DNA of 64,000 nucleotides from Actinomycetota bacterium (lineage in GTDB: Bacteria > Actinomycetota > Acidimicrobiia > Acidimicrobiales > Iamiaceae). The DNA is taken from NCBI GenBank assembly GCA_019639075.1, contig JAHBSO010000004.1, positions 145,704 through 209,703 on the forward strand, given 5' to 3'. Each line of letters starts with the position of its first letter. The stretch's first letter is position 1. Both the position numbers and the translations under genes were made by a program. This document shows, piece after piece, positions 42,759-51,119 of the stretch. The notes under the pieces were generated by a model. It did no database searches. It saw only the letters and a program-made list of their open reading frames with translations, and was not told the origin of the DNA.

Positions 42759-43084
42759 CCCCGACCCCGCGCCGAGGGGAGCTGTGGTGGTGCGAGCTAC
42801 CGGAGATCGGCCGCCGGCCGGTGGTGGTGCTGTCGCGAGACGCAGCGATCCCCCGACTCGGCCGCACCCTCGTCGCGCCCTGCACCACCACGATTCGCAA
42901 CCTCGCCAGCGAGGTCGTGCTGGAACCCGGCGACGATCCCGTGCCGCGCCGATCCGCGGTCAACCTGGATTCGATCGAGAGCGTCTCGAACGCGGTGCTG
43001 GTGGATCGCCTGGGGACGCTCAGCAGCGATCGGATGCACGAGATGTGCGCGGCGCTCGAGGTCGCCGTCGACTGCGCTCGCTGA
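42755..43084 (+). CDS. MazF/PemK-family endoribonuclease toxin
   Basis: A 109-residue protein: [20 protein letters not shown] starts the PemK fold, [10 protein letters not shown] follows, and [11 protein letters not shown] holds the conserved core. These toxins cleave mRNA at short sites. GTG 42755 overlaps the antitoxin stop. It ends the island. Confidence 0.87.
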   Translation: MTPTPRRGELWWCELPEIGRRPVVVLSRDAAIPRLGRTLVAPCTTTIRNLASEVVLEPGDDPVPRRSAVNLDSIESVSNAVLVDRLGTLSSDRMHEMCAALEVAVDCAR

Positions 43085-43222
43085 GGCCGCGCGCCGGTGC
43101 GCCGACCTTCCGCGAACGCACAGGAAGCTCTCGATCGACTCCCAAGAAGCCCTCCTACGTTGACCCCGAACCTCTCGAGCGCAGCGTCCGCGGGCGCTGC
43201 CCCGACCCGGAGACAGCGCACG

Positions 43223-44392
43223 ATGACCGACCACCCGACAGGCCGCCGACTCCGACCACGACTGGTCGCCGGACGGCTGGTGGCCGCGAGCGCCGCGGTG
43301 GCGTTGCTGGCCACCGGGTGCAGCGCCGGCAGCGACGACGGCAGCTCGGACACGAGTGCGTCCGCCGCCCAGAGCAGCACCGGCGGGTCGACCGTCGTCG
43401 AGGAGGCGCCGACCTCGGACGAGACGATCGCGCTCGGCAGCGACGACCTGGTCATCACCGAAGGCGGGAACTACACGCTCACCGGCGACAGCGACGCGGC
43501 GGTCGTGGTCGACACCACCGAGGACGTCACGTTGATCCTCGACGGGGCGCACATCGTGAGCGGGACCGGTGCCGCCGTCGAGGTGCAGGAGGCCGACAAC
43601 GTCCTGATCTACCTGGCCGAGGGCAGCGAGAACACCCTCGAGGACGCCGGAACCCGTGACGACGCCGAGGTGAACGGCGCCGTCTACTCCACCGCCGACC
43701 TGTCGTTCGCCGGTGCCGGTTCGCTCACCGTCACCGCCAACTTCGAGGACGGCATCGTCACCAAGGACGACCTGGAGATCCGGTCCGGGACCATCGTCGT
43801 CGACGCCGTCGACGAGGGGATCCGGGGCCGGGACTCGATCACGATGACCGGCGGCGACATCGAGATCACCGCCGGGGACGACGGGTTCAAGACGACGAAC
43901 TCCGAGACCCTCGAGAAGGGGGTCATCTCGATCAGCGGAGGGTCGCTCACGATCAGCGCGGGCGACGACGCCGTGAAGGCGGCGACGACGATCACGATCG
44001 ACGGCGGCACGATCGACGTCCTCGACAGCGTGGAGGGCATCGAGGCCATCAACATCACGATCGATGACGGGAACGTCACCGTCAACGCATCCGACGACGG
44101 CATCAACGCGGTGGCCGGTGACATCGAGGGCGACGTGTTCATCGCCGTCAACGGTGGCGTCGTCGACGTCACGGTGGGATCCGGTGACACCGACGCCTTC
44201 GACGCCAACGGGTCGATCACCGTCACCGGCGGCGACATCACCGTGACCGCCCCGACCTCCTCGTTCGACTACGACACGACCGCCGAGATGACCGGCGGGA
44301 CCATCACCGTCAACGGCGAGCAGTTGGACTCCATCCCGGCCGGCCACATGGGTGGCGGCGGGGGTGGCGGCGGAGGTCGGCCGGGACGCTGA
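43223..44392 (+). CDS. DUF4353 lipoprotein with beta-helix repeats
   Basis: A 389-residue lipoprotein (lipobox LLATGCS) followed by a Ser/Asp linker and a repeated beta structure (GSLTVTANFEDGIVTKDDLE, GGDIEITAGDDGFKTTN, GGSLTISAGDDAVKAA) of the DUF4353 carbohydrate-binding type. It ends in a run of nine glycines. A surface glycan-binding or structural role is likely. ATG 43223 is chosen over a longer frame because the lipobox signal starts there and GGAGAC lies upstream. Confidence 0.8.
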   Translation: MTDHPTGRRLRPRLVAGRLVAASAAVALLATGCSAGSDDGSSDTSASAAQSSTGGSTVVEEAPTSDETIALGSDDLVITEGGNYTLTGDSDAAVVVDTTEDVTLILDGAHIVSGTGAAVEVQEADNVLIYLAEGSENTLEDAGTRDDAEVNGAVYSTADLSFAGAGSLTVTANFEDGIVTKDDLEIRSGTIVVDAVDEGIRGRDSITMTGGDIEITAGDDGFKTTNSETLEKGVISISGGSLTISAGDDAVKAATTITIDGGTIDVLDSVEGIEAINITIDDGNVTVNASDDGINAVAGDIEGDVFIAVNGGVVDVTVGSGDTDAFDANGSITVTGGDITVTAPTSSFDYDTTAEMTGGTITVNGEQLDSIPAGHMGGGGGGGGGRPGR

Positions 44393-44430
44393 TCGGCGGG
44401 TGGGACCGCCGACCGACGGGCGAACGAACC

Positions 44431-45735
44431 TCAGCGGAGGCCGTTGCGTCGGGCGACCTCGCCGAGCCACTGCAACGACGGCTTCGGCGTGCGCTCGAAG
44501 GTGGTCCGGTCGACGGCGACGAGCCCGAACGTGACCCCGAACCCCGAGATCCACTCGAAGTTGTCGAGCAACGACCAGTGCAGGTACCCGCGGACGTCGA
44601 TGCCGTCGGCGATGCAGCGCCGGAGCCCCTCCAGCCCCTCGGTCGTGGATCGGATGCGGAGCTCGTCGTCGTCGGTCGCGCACCCGTGCTCGGTCACGAG
44701 CACCGGCACCCCGGCGCGCGCCGCGGCCGCACGTACCGAGTGCTCGAGCGCGGGCGGGTACACCTCCCAGCCGGTCAGCATCGTCTCGGCACCGTCCGGG
44801 CGGGCGACGATGCCGTCGGGTCCGATCCGCTCGCGCGTGTAGGTCTGCACGCCGACGAAGTCGTCGCCGGCCGACACGTCGAGCCACACGCCCTGCGCGA
44901 GCTCGACCGCCTCGTCCCGACGGGCCTCACCACCGTCGACGGCCTGGACGTCGATGAGCGCCAGGGTCCACCCGACCTTCGCGTCGCCGGGCCCCGAACG
45001 GATCGCCTCCACCCCGCGACGGTGCGCGGCCGCCATCACCTCCACCGGCGCGCCCTGGAACGCCGGCATCGTCGCCGGGTACGTCTGGGCGGACCGTGCC
45101 CGGAGCTCCGCGATCCGGGCCCGCTCGGCCTCGGTCGGCCCGGGGTGCACGTCGCCACCGCCGACGCCACCGCCCACCGGCGCGACGCCGATGTGGCGCA
45201 GCGCGGCGGACAGGTTCGGCTCGTTGAGGGTGCACGCCCACTCGATCAGGTCGCCGACGTGACCGGCCGTCACCTCGCAGTAGCGGCCGAACCGCTCGGC
45301 CGCGTCGCCCGAGGTCCACCCGCCGCGGTCGGCGAACCAGCGGGGCGTGGAGAAGTGGTTGAAGCTGACCACCGGCGTCACGTCGCGCTCCCGGCACTCG
45401 CCGATCACCCGGCGGTAGTGGTCGAGGGCGGCACGGGAGATCCATCCGTCCTCGGGCTCGACGCGGGACCACTCGATCGAGAACCGGTAGGCACCGAGCC
45501 CGGCGTCGGCCACGAGCGCGACGTCCTCGGCGAAGCGGTGGTAGCTGTCGCAGGCGTCGCCGGACGGTTCGGCGAACACGGATCCCTCGGCCCACTCGGA
45601 ACCCCACATGTCCGACGACAGGTTGCCGCCCTCGATCTGGTGACCGGCGGTCGAGGCGCCCCAGAGGAAGCCGTCGGGGAACGGCTCCGTGGCGGGCCGG
45701 GTGGTGGTCTCGGATCGGTCGTCGCACTGCACCAC
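44431..45735 (-). CDS. glycoside hydrolase family 1 (beta-glucosidase type)
   Basis: A 434-residue GH1 enzyme. It opens FPDGFLWGASTAGHQIEGG; the acid/base Glu is in TLNEP and the nucleophile Glu in LVTEHG. RGYLHWSLLDNFEW is the aglycone-site block. No signal peptide is seen, so it is probably cytoplasmic and cuts beta-linked disaccharides. The start is GTG at 45735 or the next codon (45732); GATGAT ends six bases before the latter. Confidence 0.9.
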   Translation of the reverse strand: MVQCDDRSETTTRPATEPFPDGFLWGASTAGHQIEGGNLSSDMWGSEWAEGSVFAEPSGDACDSYHRFAEDVALVADAGLGAYRFSIEWSRVEPEDGWISRAALDHYRRVIGECRERDVTPVVSFNHFSTPRWFADRGGWTSGDAAERFGRYCEVTAGHVGDLIEWACTLNEPNLSAALRHIGVAPVGGGVGGGDVHPGPTEAERARIAELRARSAQTYPATMPAFQGAPVEVMAAAHRRGVEAIRSGPGDAKVGWTLALIDVQAVDGGEARRDEAVELAQGVWLDVSAGDDFVGVQTYTRERIGPDGIVARPDGAETMLTGWEVYPPALEHSVRAAAARAGVPVLVTEHGCATDDDELRIRSTTEGLEGLRRCIADGIDVRGYLHWSLLDNFEWISGFGVTFGLVAVDRTTFERTPKPSLQWLGEVARRNGLR

Positions 45736-45822
45736 GCCATCATCGACCGAAGGAGACGACCTCGCCGGAACAGCGGCGCGGTCAGCGAGCCGATCGCCGA
45801 CGCTGATCAGGCGTGGCGTCGG

Positions 45823-46287
45823 TCAGTACTCGCCCTTGATGACGAAGTACGAGCCCCGGATGGTGCCGGCCAACTTGGACTTCTGGCGGGCGAACTTGAA
45901 CCGGTCGGCCAGCTCCTCGGGCACGTCCATCCCCTCCGAGAGCTTGAACCCGACGGCCCGCTTCCCGCCCTCGGCCAACGTGTACAGGACGTTGATGGCC
46001 AGACCGCTCTCGTAGAACACGTGGGTCCAGCGCACGCCGTCGACCTCGAAGTCGCTCGCCTCGAGGGGCTTCGAGCCGACGACGATGTCGCGCTCGTCCG
46101 CGAGGATGCGTCGCACCCGCTCGACCGCGTCCGGCGCATCGGCCGCCGGCTCGACGGTGAACGTGTGGTCGAACTTGTTCTTGAAGTACCGGGCCTCGTT
46201 GGCCCGGAGCCCGGCGAGCGCGTCGGCGACCGGCGACGACTCGAGGCCCTCCGTCGACACCGTCTTGAAGTCCACCTCGTGGGCCAT
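45823..46287 (-). CDS. conserved hypothetical protein
   Basis: A 154-residue mixed alpha/beta protein, not recognised (VDFKTVSTEGLESSPVADAL; ERDIVVGSKPLEASDFEVDG; TIRGSYFVIKGEY). No signal or membrane segment. ATG 46287 is supported by GAGGAG seven bases upstream. It follows an inverted repeat and lies alone on the minus strand between the GH1 and DUF1272 genes. Confidence 0.55.
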   Translation of the reverse strand: MAHEVDFKTVSTEGLESSPVADALAGLRANEARYFKNKFDHTFTVEPAADAPDAVERVRRILADERDIVVGSKPLEASDFEVDGVRWTHVFYESGLAINVLYTLAEGGKRAVGFKLSEGMDVPEELADRFKFARQKSKLAGTIRGSYFVIKGEY

Positions 46288-46306
46288 GGTCACACTCCTC
46301 GCAGAC

Positions 46307-46394
46307 GCACAGTTGGGGTCGGATCCCGACCGTGCCACGCCGTGCCACGTCGATCGATGCCGGGCGCACGGTCGGGATCCGACCCCAACTGTGC
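46307..46394. repeat. inverted repeat, GGATCC-core family, copy 2
   Basis: Perfect 28-base arms (46307-46334, 46367-46394) with core GGGGTCGGATCCCGACCGTG and a 32-base loop. It ends six bases from the stop of the DUF1272 gene and so marks that gene's 3' end. Confidence 0.92.
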
Positions 46395-46399
46395 CGCGT

Positions 46400-46573
46400 T
46401 CAGGGGGTGCGGCGCGGGCGGGGGACGAGCTCGCCGGAGCAGTTGGGGCAGCGGTGGTCCATGGCGATCGCGCAGTCGGAGCAGAACGTGCACTCGTAGC
46501 TGCAGATCTGGGCCGAACCGTCGGCGGGGAGCGGCGCCTCGCACCGCTCGCAGATCGGTCGCATCTCCAACAT
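46400..46573 (-). CDS. DUF1272 zinc-ribbon protein
   Basis: A 57-residue protein, MLEMRPICERCEAPLP..., with eight Cys in pairs (CERC, CSYECTFCSDC, CPNC), the DUF1272 pattern. It probably binds zinc; function unknown. ATG 46573 has GGGAGGA at seven bases. It follows the GH20 gene on the same strand. Confidence 0.85.
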   Translation of the reverse strand: MLEMRPICERCEAPLPADGSAQICSYECTFCSDCAIAMDHRCPNCSGELVPRPRRTP

Positions 46574-46614
46574 GGTCCGTCCTCCCGGCTCGTGGCCCGT
46601 GGCGGGGTCGCCGG

Positions 46615-48108
46615 TCATGGCGGCCAGTCGATCCCGGCGTCGCGGGTCCACGCCCAGTGGAGCAGATCCCACCGCTCGGCGTGCACCGAGATCCGGGCGC
46701 GGAACTCGTCCCAGCAGCGCGCAGACTGCTCCGACCAACCCACCTCGGCGAGCGCCGGCAGCCGGGGGATCGTGCGCTCCTGGATCGTGGCCCGGTCCTC
46801 GACCAGCTCGGTCCACAGCGGACCCTCCACGCCGAGCACCTGCTCGTCCGGCACGCCGTCGAGGAGCGTGGCGGGATCCCAGTCGTAGACGTCGCGGGCC
46901 GACACCGTCCCGGCCCACGGGTTGCCCGGTCCGCCCTCGACGTGACAGATGTCGAGATAGGTGTGCGAGGCCGGCGACAGCACCAGGGACGCGCCCCGGC
47001 CGGCCGCGGCCACGGCCTTGGCCGGATCGAGCCAGTGCTGGGCGATGGTGCCGTCGGGGAGGTCGGCGGCGCCGATCTCCTCCCACCCGATCGGGACCTT
47101 CCCGTGGTCGACGACGATCCTCGACGCCCGGGCCACGTAGCGCCGGTAGTCCTCGTGCTCGGTGGCGTTCGACTCGTCGCCGCCGAGGTGGATCCAACGC
47201 CCCGGGGTGAGCGCGGCGAGCTCACGCACGACGTCGTCCCACCACTCGAAGGTGAACTCGTCGGTGACGCACAGGCTGCTGAAGCCGACCCGCACGCCGC
47301 GGTAGGCCTCGGGCGCCGATCCGTCGCCATTCAGGGCGGGGACGGCGTGGAGGGCGGCGTTGGTGTGGCCGGGGGTGTCGATCTCGGGGACGACGGTGAC
47401 GCCGCGCCGCCGGGCGTACTCCACGATGCCCCGGTACTGCTCCTGGATGAACGAGCCGCCGGGACCACCACCCACCGCGCTCGCGCCACCGACCTCGGCC
47501 AGCTCCGGGTGGGCGCGGATCTCGATGCGCCAGCCCTGGTCGTCGCTCAGGTGGAGGTGGAGCCGGTTGAGCTTGTAGGCGGACAACAGGTCGACGAAGG
47601 CCTCGACGTCGTCGGGCCCGAAGAAGTGGCGGGCGACGTCCAACATGGCCCCGCGCCACGGGTAGCGGGGCGCATCGCGGACCACGCCGACCGGCAGGGC
47701 GAAGGACCTCTCGCCACCGCTCGGTCCGACCGCCTCGGCGGGAAGGGCCTGGAGCAGGGTTTGCACCGCCCAGACGAAGCCGTCGTGGGACCCGGCCCGC
47801 ACCTCCACGCCGTCGTTCGTGATCGACAGCTCGTAGCCCTCCTCCCCCAGCGCATCCGGATCCGCCGGCCCGACGAAGGTGATCGACGGCCCGTCGGCCA
47901 CGTCCCGCTCGGTGCGCACCGGGAGGTCGAGACCCGACGATGCACCGACCGCCGTGCGCAGCAGCGCGATCGCGTCGTCGGCCCGGCCGCCGGACGGGGC
48001 GACGACCACCGTGTCCGACCCGAGCACGAGCGTGCCGGTGCCGGGTTCGACGGAGGTCGGGGTCGGCACTAGCGAGGCGAAGGACCCGGCCACGACCGTC
48101 CCGGTCAC
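46615..48108 (-). CDS. beta-N-acetylhexosaminidase (GH20)
   Basis: A 497-residue GH20 enzyme with an N-terminal GH20b domain and a TIM barrel. The catalytic Asp-Glu pair is in WIHLGGDES; NRLHLHLSDDQGWRIEI and EIDTPGHTNAA are family blocks. It releases GlcNAc from chitin-type or peptidoglycan fragments. There is no signal peptide. GTG 48108 overlaps the methyltransferase stop as GTGA. Confidence 0.93.
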   Translation of the reverse strand: MTGTVVAGSFASLVPTPTSVEPGTGTLVLGSDTVVVAPSGGRADDAIALLRTAVGASSGLDLPVRTERDVADGPSITFVGPADPDALGEEGYELSITNDGVEVRAGSHDGFVWAVQTLLQALPAEAVGPSGGERSFALPVGVVRDAPRYPWRGAMLDVARHFFGPDDVEAFVDLLSAYKLNRLHLHLSDDQGWRIEIRAHPELAEVGGASAVGGGPGGSFIQEQYRGIVEYARRRGVTVVPEIDTPGHTNAALHAVPALNGDGSAPEAYRGVRVGFSSLCVTDEFTFEWWDDVVRELAALTPGRWIHLGGDESNATEHEDYRRYVARASRIVVDHGKVPIGWEEIGAADLPDGTIAQHWLDPAKAVAAAGRGASLVLSPASHTYLDICHVEGGPGNPWAGTVSARDVYDWDPATLLDGVPDEQVLGVEGPLWTELVEDRATIQERTIPRLPALAEVGWSEQSARCWDEFRARISVHAERWDLLHWAWTRDAGIDWPP

Positions 48109-48746
48109 CCGCCCGCCACTGCGGTGCCCCGGATCGTGGTGCGCACCAGCGCGCTCGCCTTGCGGGCGCTCTCACGGTCGCACCGCTCGATCGTGAACCC
48201 GGCCTCCTCGATCGTCGTCCGCGTGTCGCGGGTGAGCCGGCAGCCGCCCGCGACGCGCTTCCATGCCGGGTCGAACCGGTGCTGCCACCGGAGGCGGTCG
48301 GGGTGGTGATCGGCGGCCACGTGTTCGAGGAACACCAGCCGGCCGCCGGGCCTGAGGACCCGGTGGGCCTCGGCCAGCGCGGCCGCCGGGTCGGGCACCG
48401 TGCACAGCACCAGGGTGGCGACGACGTGGTCCACCGAGTCGTCGGCCAGGGTGAGGGATCCGGCCCGGTCGGTGCGGACGTCGGAGCCCGACGGCCCGAA
48501 CCGACCGCCGACCCGGGCCCGACCGAGCTTGGCCTCGAGCTGGCGGCGCATGCCCGGATCGGGCTCGGTGAAGGTCACGTGATCGACCGTCTCCGGGTAC
48601 ACCTCGACGTTCACGCCGGTGCCGGACCCGATCTCGACGACGGTGCCGGTCAGCTCGCCGAGGAGCTCCTGCCGCCAGGTCCGGAACGACGCCTCCTCGG
48701 CGGGGGCGACGAGCCGGTCGTACACGGGGGCGAGCATCCAGGCCAT
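48105..48746 (-). CDS. class I SAM-dependent methyltransferase
   Basis: A 213-residue UbiE/METTL7-like protein. VVEIGSGTGVNVEVYP is the SAM site, TLVLCTVPDP the motif-IV region and LRPGGRLVFLEH the post-motif strand. The substrate is unknown. ATG 48746 follows TAGCGT on the minus strand by seven bases, a leaderless layout. It precedes GH20 with a GTGA overlap. Confidence 0.85.
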   Translation of the reverse strand: MAWMLAPVYDRLVAPAEEASFRTWRQELLGELTGTVVEIGSGTGVNVEVYPETVDHVTFTEPDPGMRRQLEAKLGRARVGGRFGPSGSDVRTDRAGSLTLADDSVDHVVATLVLCTVPDPAAALAEAHRVLRPGGRLVFLEHVAADHHPDRLRWQHRFDPAWKRVAGGCRLTRDTRTTIEEAGFTIERCDRESARKASALVRTTIRGTAVAGG

Positions 48747-48820
48747 CGCGCCGACGCTACCGCCGTGTCCCGGCGCCGGCTCGCGGTCCGACCGACCGCC
48801 CCGCCGGTACCGTCTCGTCC

Positions 48821-49831
48821 ATGGCGACAGACGCGGTCACCGTCGAGGCGAGCGGCCGGGAGGTGCGCATCACCCACCCGGACAAGGTGTTCTTCTCGAA
48901 GGCCGGCGCCACCAAGCTCGACCTGGTCCGCTACTACCAGGCGGTCGGCGATCCGCTGCTGCGCACGATCCAGGGCCGGCCCACGTTGATGCAGCGCTTC
49001 CCCGACGGCGCGAGCGGCAAGTCGTTCTTCCAGAAGCGCGTGCCGAAGGGGACCCCGGACTGGATCGAGACCACGGAGCTCTCCACACCCAACGGCACGA
49101 CCAGCAACGCGCTCGTCGTCGCCGACCTGGCCCATCTCCTCTGGGCGGTGAACATGGGTTGCCTCGGGTTCCACCCCTGGCCGTTCCACGCCGCGACGCC
49201 GGGCACCACCGACGAGCTGCGCGTCGATCTCGACCCGTCCCCGGGCATCGGCTTCGACCAGGTGCGAGAGGCGGCGATCGAGACCCGTTCGCTGCTGGCC
49301 GACGAGGGCATCACGTCCTACGTGAAGACGAGCGGCAGCCGGGGGCTGCACGTCTACGTGCACCTGGCGACCGGCTGGGACTCCTACGAGGTCCGCCAGG
49401 CCGCCGTCGCGCTCGCCCGGGAACTGGAGCGTCGTCGACCCGACCTGCTGACCGCGGCGTGGTGGAAGGAGGAGCGGGGCCCCCGGGTGTTCGTCGACTA
49501 CAACCAGAACGCGCCGCACAAGACCGTGTTCGGTGCGTGGTGCGTGCGACCCCGCGTGGGCGGCCAGGTGTCGTGCCCGGTCCGGTGGGACGAGGTGCCC
49601 ACGTTCGACCCCGAGGCGCTCACCCTCGACGTCGTCCCCGACCGCGTCGCCGCCGACGGCGACCCGTGGGAGCCGATGGGCGGCGACCCCCAGGACATCG
49701 GCCCGTTGCTCGCCCGGTACCGGAAGGACCTCGACGACGGCGTCCCCGACGCCCCCTGGCCCCCCGTCTACCCGAAGATGCCCCACGAACCCCCGAGGGT
49801 CGCCCCCAGCCGAGCCCGCCAGAACGACTGA
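48821..49831 (+). CDS. LigD-type DNA polymerase/primase
   Basis: A 336-residue stand-alone polymerase domain of the LigD type. ITHPDKVFF and FFQKRVPKGTPDW are family blocks; DELRVDLDPSPG gives the metal-binding Asp pair and KTSGSRGLHVYV the nucleotide site, with a third Asp in FVDYNQN. It fills ends during end joining. The ligase partner is a separate gene at 11.8 kb. ATG 48821 is leaderless from TACCGT (48808-48813). Confidence 0.92.
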   Translation: MATDAVTVEASGREVRITHPDKVFFSKAGATKLDLVRYYQAVGDPLLRTIQGRPTLMQRFPDGASGKSFFQKRVPKGTPDWIETTELSTPNGTTSNALVVADLAHLLWAVNMGCLGFHPWPFHAATPGTTDELRVDLDPSPGIGFDQVREAAIETRSLLADEGITSYVKTSGSRGLHVYVHLATGWDSYEVRQAAVALARELERRRPDLLTAAWWKEERGPRVFVDYNQNAPHKTVFGAWCVRPRVGGQVSCPVRWDEVPTFDPEALTLDVVPDRVAADGDPWEPMGGDPQDIGPLLARYRKDLDDGVPDAPWPPVYPKMPHEPPRVAPSRARQND

Positions 49832-49921
49832 CACGGTCGGGGTCGGATCCCAACCGTGCCGTCACCGAGGGCGGAACAACCCCTACGACGAATGCACGGT
49901 TGGGATCCGACCCCGACCGTG
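49832..49921. repeat. inverted repeat, GGATCC-core family, copy 3
   Basis: Perfect 28-base arms (49832-49859, 49894-49921), core GGGGTCGGATCCCAACCGTG, loop of 34 bases. It begins directly after the polymerase stop and ends six bases before the convergent exonuclease stop, so it fills the whole gap. Confidence 0.92.
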
Positions 49922-49926
49922 CCGTC

Positions 49927-50802
49927 TCAGGCGCGGGATGCGGCGAGGCGTTCGGCGCGCTCGACGAGCGACGGGGCGCCCAGCTCCTGCGCGAGGGCAG
50001 GAAGGGCGTCGGTCGGGCCGGTCCAGCGCAGGTCGTCGAGGTCGGCGAAGGTCGGCGCGTCGTAGGCGATCGTGGCGATCGTCCGGAACAGGAGTGCCTC
50101 GTCGAAGCGGTCGGACAACGTGGTCGCCAGCTTGGCCGCACCCCGCACGGTCACGTCCCAGTCGGCCGCGTCGCGGGGGATCTCCTCCAGGTGTCCGTAG
50201 CGGTCGAGCACCGCCGCGGCCGACTTGGCGCCCCAGCCGGGCAGGCCGGGGAAGCCGTCGGCGGTGTCGCCGACCAGGCCGAGGTAGTCGGGGATCGACG
50301 CCGGTCCGACGCCGAACTTCTCCCGTACGCCCTCGGCGTCGACCAGGAGCTGCTTGCGCCGGTCGTACTGGAACACCTTCCCGGCCACGCACTGCCCGAG
50401 GTCCTTGTCGGGCGTGCAGATGAGCACCTGCTCGACCCGGTCGTCGGCCGCGGCGAGGCGCGACGCCGCGCCCAGCGCGTCGTCGGCCTCGAACTCGACC
50501 ATGGCGAAGACGGTGAAGCCCGCCGCCTCCAGCAGGTCCTCGAGGAGCTGGAACTGGCCGAGGATCGCGGGCTCGACGCCGCTGCCGTCCTTGTAGCCGT
50601 CGTAGAGGTCGTTGCGGAACGACTCGATCACGTGGTCGGTGGCGATGCCGACGTGGGTGGCGCCGTCCTCGAGGAGGCCCAGCATCGACGAGGCCACGCC
50701 GCGGGCGGCAGCCACCTCCGTTCCGGCGTCGGTCAGGTGGGACGGCAGCGCGAAGTGGTAGCGGAAGAGCTCGTAGGTCCCGTCGACGAGGTGCACCTGC
50801 AT
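49927..50802 (-). CDS. 5'-3' exonuclease with H3TH domain
   Basis: A 291-residue enzyme like the N-terminal nuclease of DNA polymerase I. VHLVDGTYELFRYHF begins the PIN-like fold; FEADDALGAAS and CTPDKDLGQCV hold metal-binding acids; GDTADGFPGLPGWGAKSAA is the helix-three-turn motif. It processes flaps or ends. The start ATG 50802 is preferred over 50811 since CAGGAT ends seven bases before it and homologues begin MQVHLVDGTYE. It is convergent with the LigD-type polymerase. Confidence 0.87.
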   Translation of the reverse strand: MQVHLVDGTYELFRYHFALPSHLTDAGTEVAAARGVASSMLGLLEDGATHVGIATDHVIESFRNDLYDGYKDGSGVEPAILGQFQLLEDLLEAAGFTVFAMVEFEADDALGAASRLAAADDRVEQVLICTPDKDLGQCVAGKVFQYDRRKQLLVDAEGVREKFGVGPASIPDYLGLVGDTADGFPGLPGWGAKSAAAVLDRYGHLEEIPRDAADWDVTVRGAAKLATTLSDRFDEALLFRTIATIAYDAPTFADLDDLRWTGPTDALPALAQELGAPSLVERAERLAASRA

Positions 50803-50825
50803 GCGGCCCATCCTGGCCCACGCGG

Positions 50826-51117
50826 GCTTCGACCGCGCTGCGACCCCCGCCCCTTGAGCGCCCTTCGACTTCGCTCAGGAACCGCGAAGCGAGTCGAAGG
50901 GCAGCGTCGCGAGCGGAGCGAGGCCTTTCGACTGCACTCCGCTGCCCGCCCCTTGAGCGCCCTTCGACTTCGCTCGCTGGCGCTCGCTCTCGCTCAGGAA
51001 CCGCGAAGCGAGTCGAAAGGCAGACACACGTCGAGCGGAACGAGGCCTTTCGACTGCACTCCGCTGGCGCTCCGTTCCGCTCAAGGAACAGCGTCGCGAG
51101 CGGAGGGAGTCGAAAGT
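50826..51117. repeat. stop-proximal TTTCGACT repeat cluster, locus 7
   Basis: The largest cluster, 290 bases between the Nudix stop and the exonuclease start. It holds several units in both orientations (CCTTTCGACTGCACTCCGCT twice; CCCTTGAGCGCCCTTCGACT twice; GGAACCGCGAAGCGAGTCGA twice). It seems built by nested duplication. There is no gene inside. Confidence 0.9.
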
Positions 51118-51119
51118 GG

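Noticed and set aside
3559..51117. CRISPR array
   Set aside because: Repeat units are unequal, occur in both orientations, lack regular spacers and no cas genes are present.
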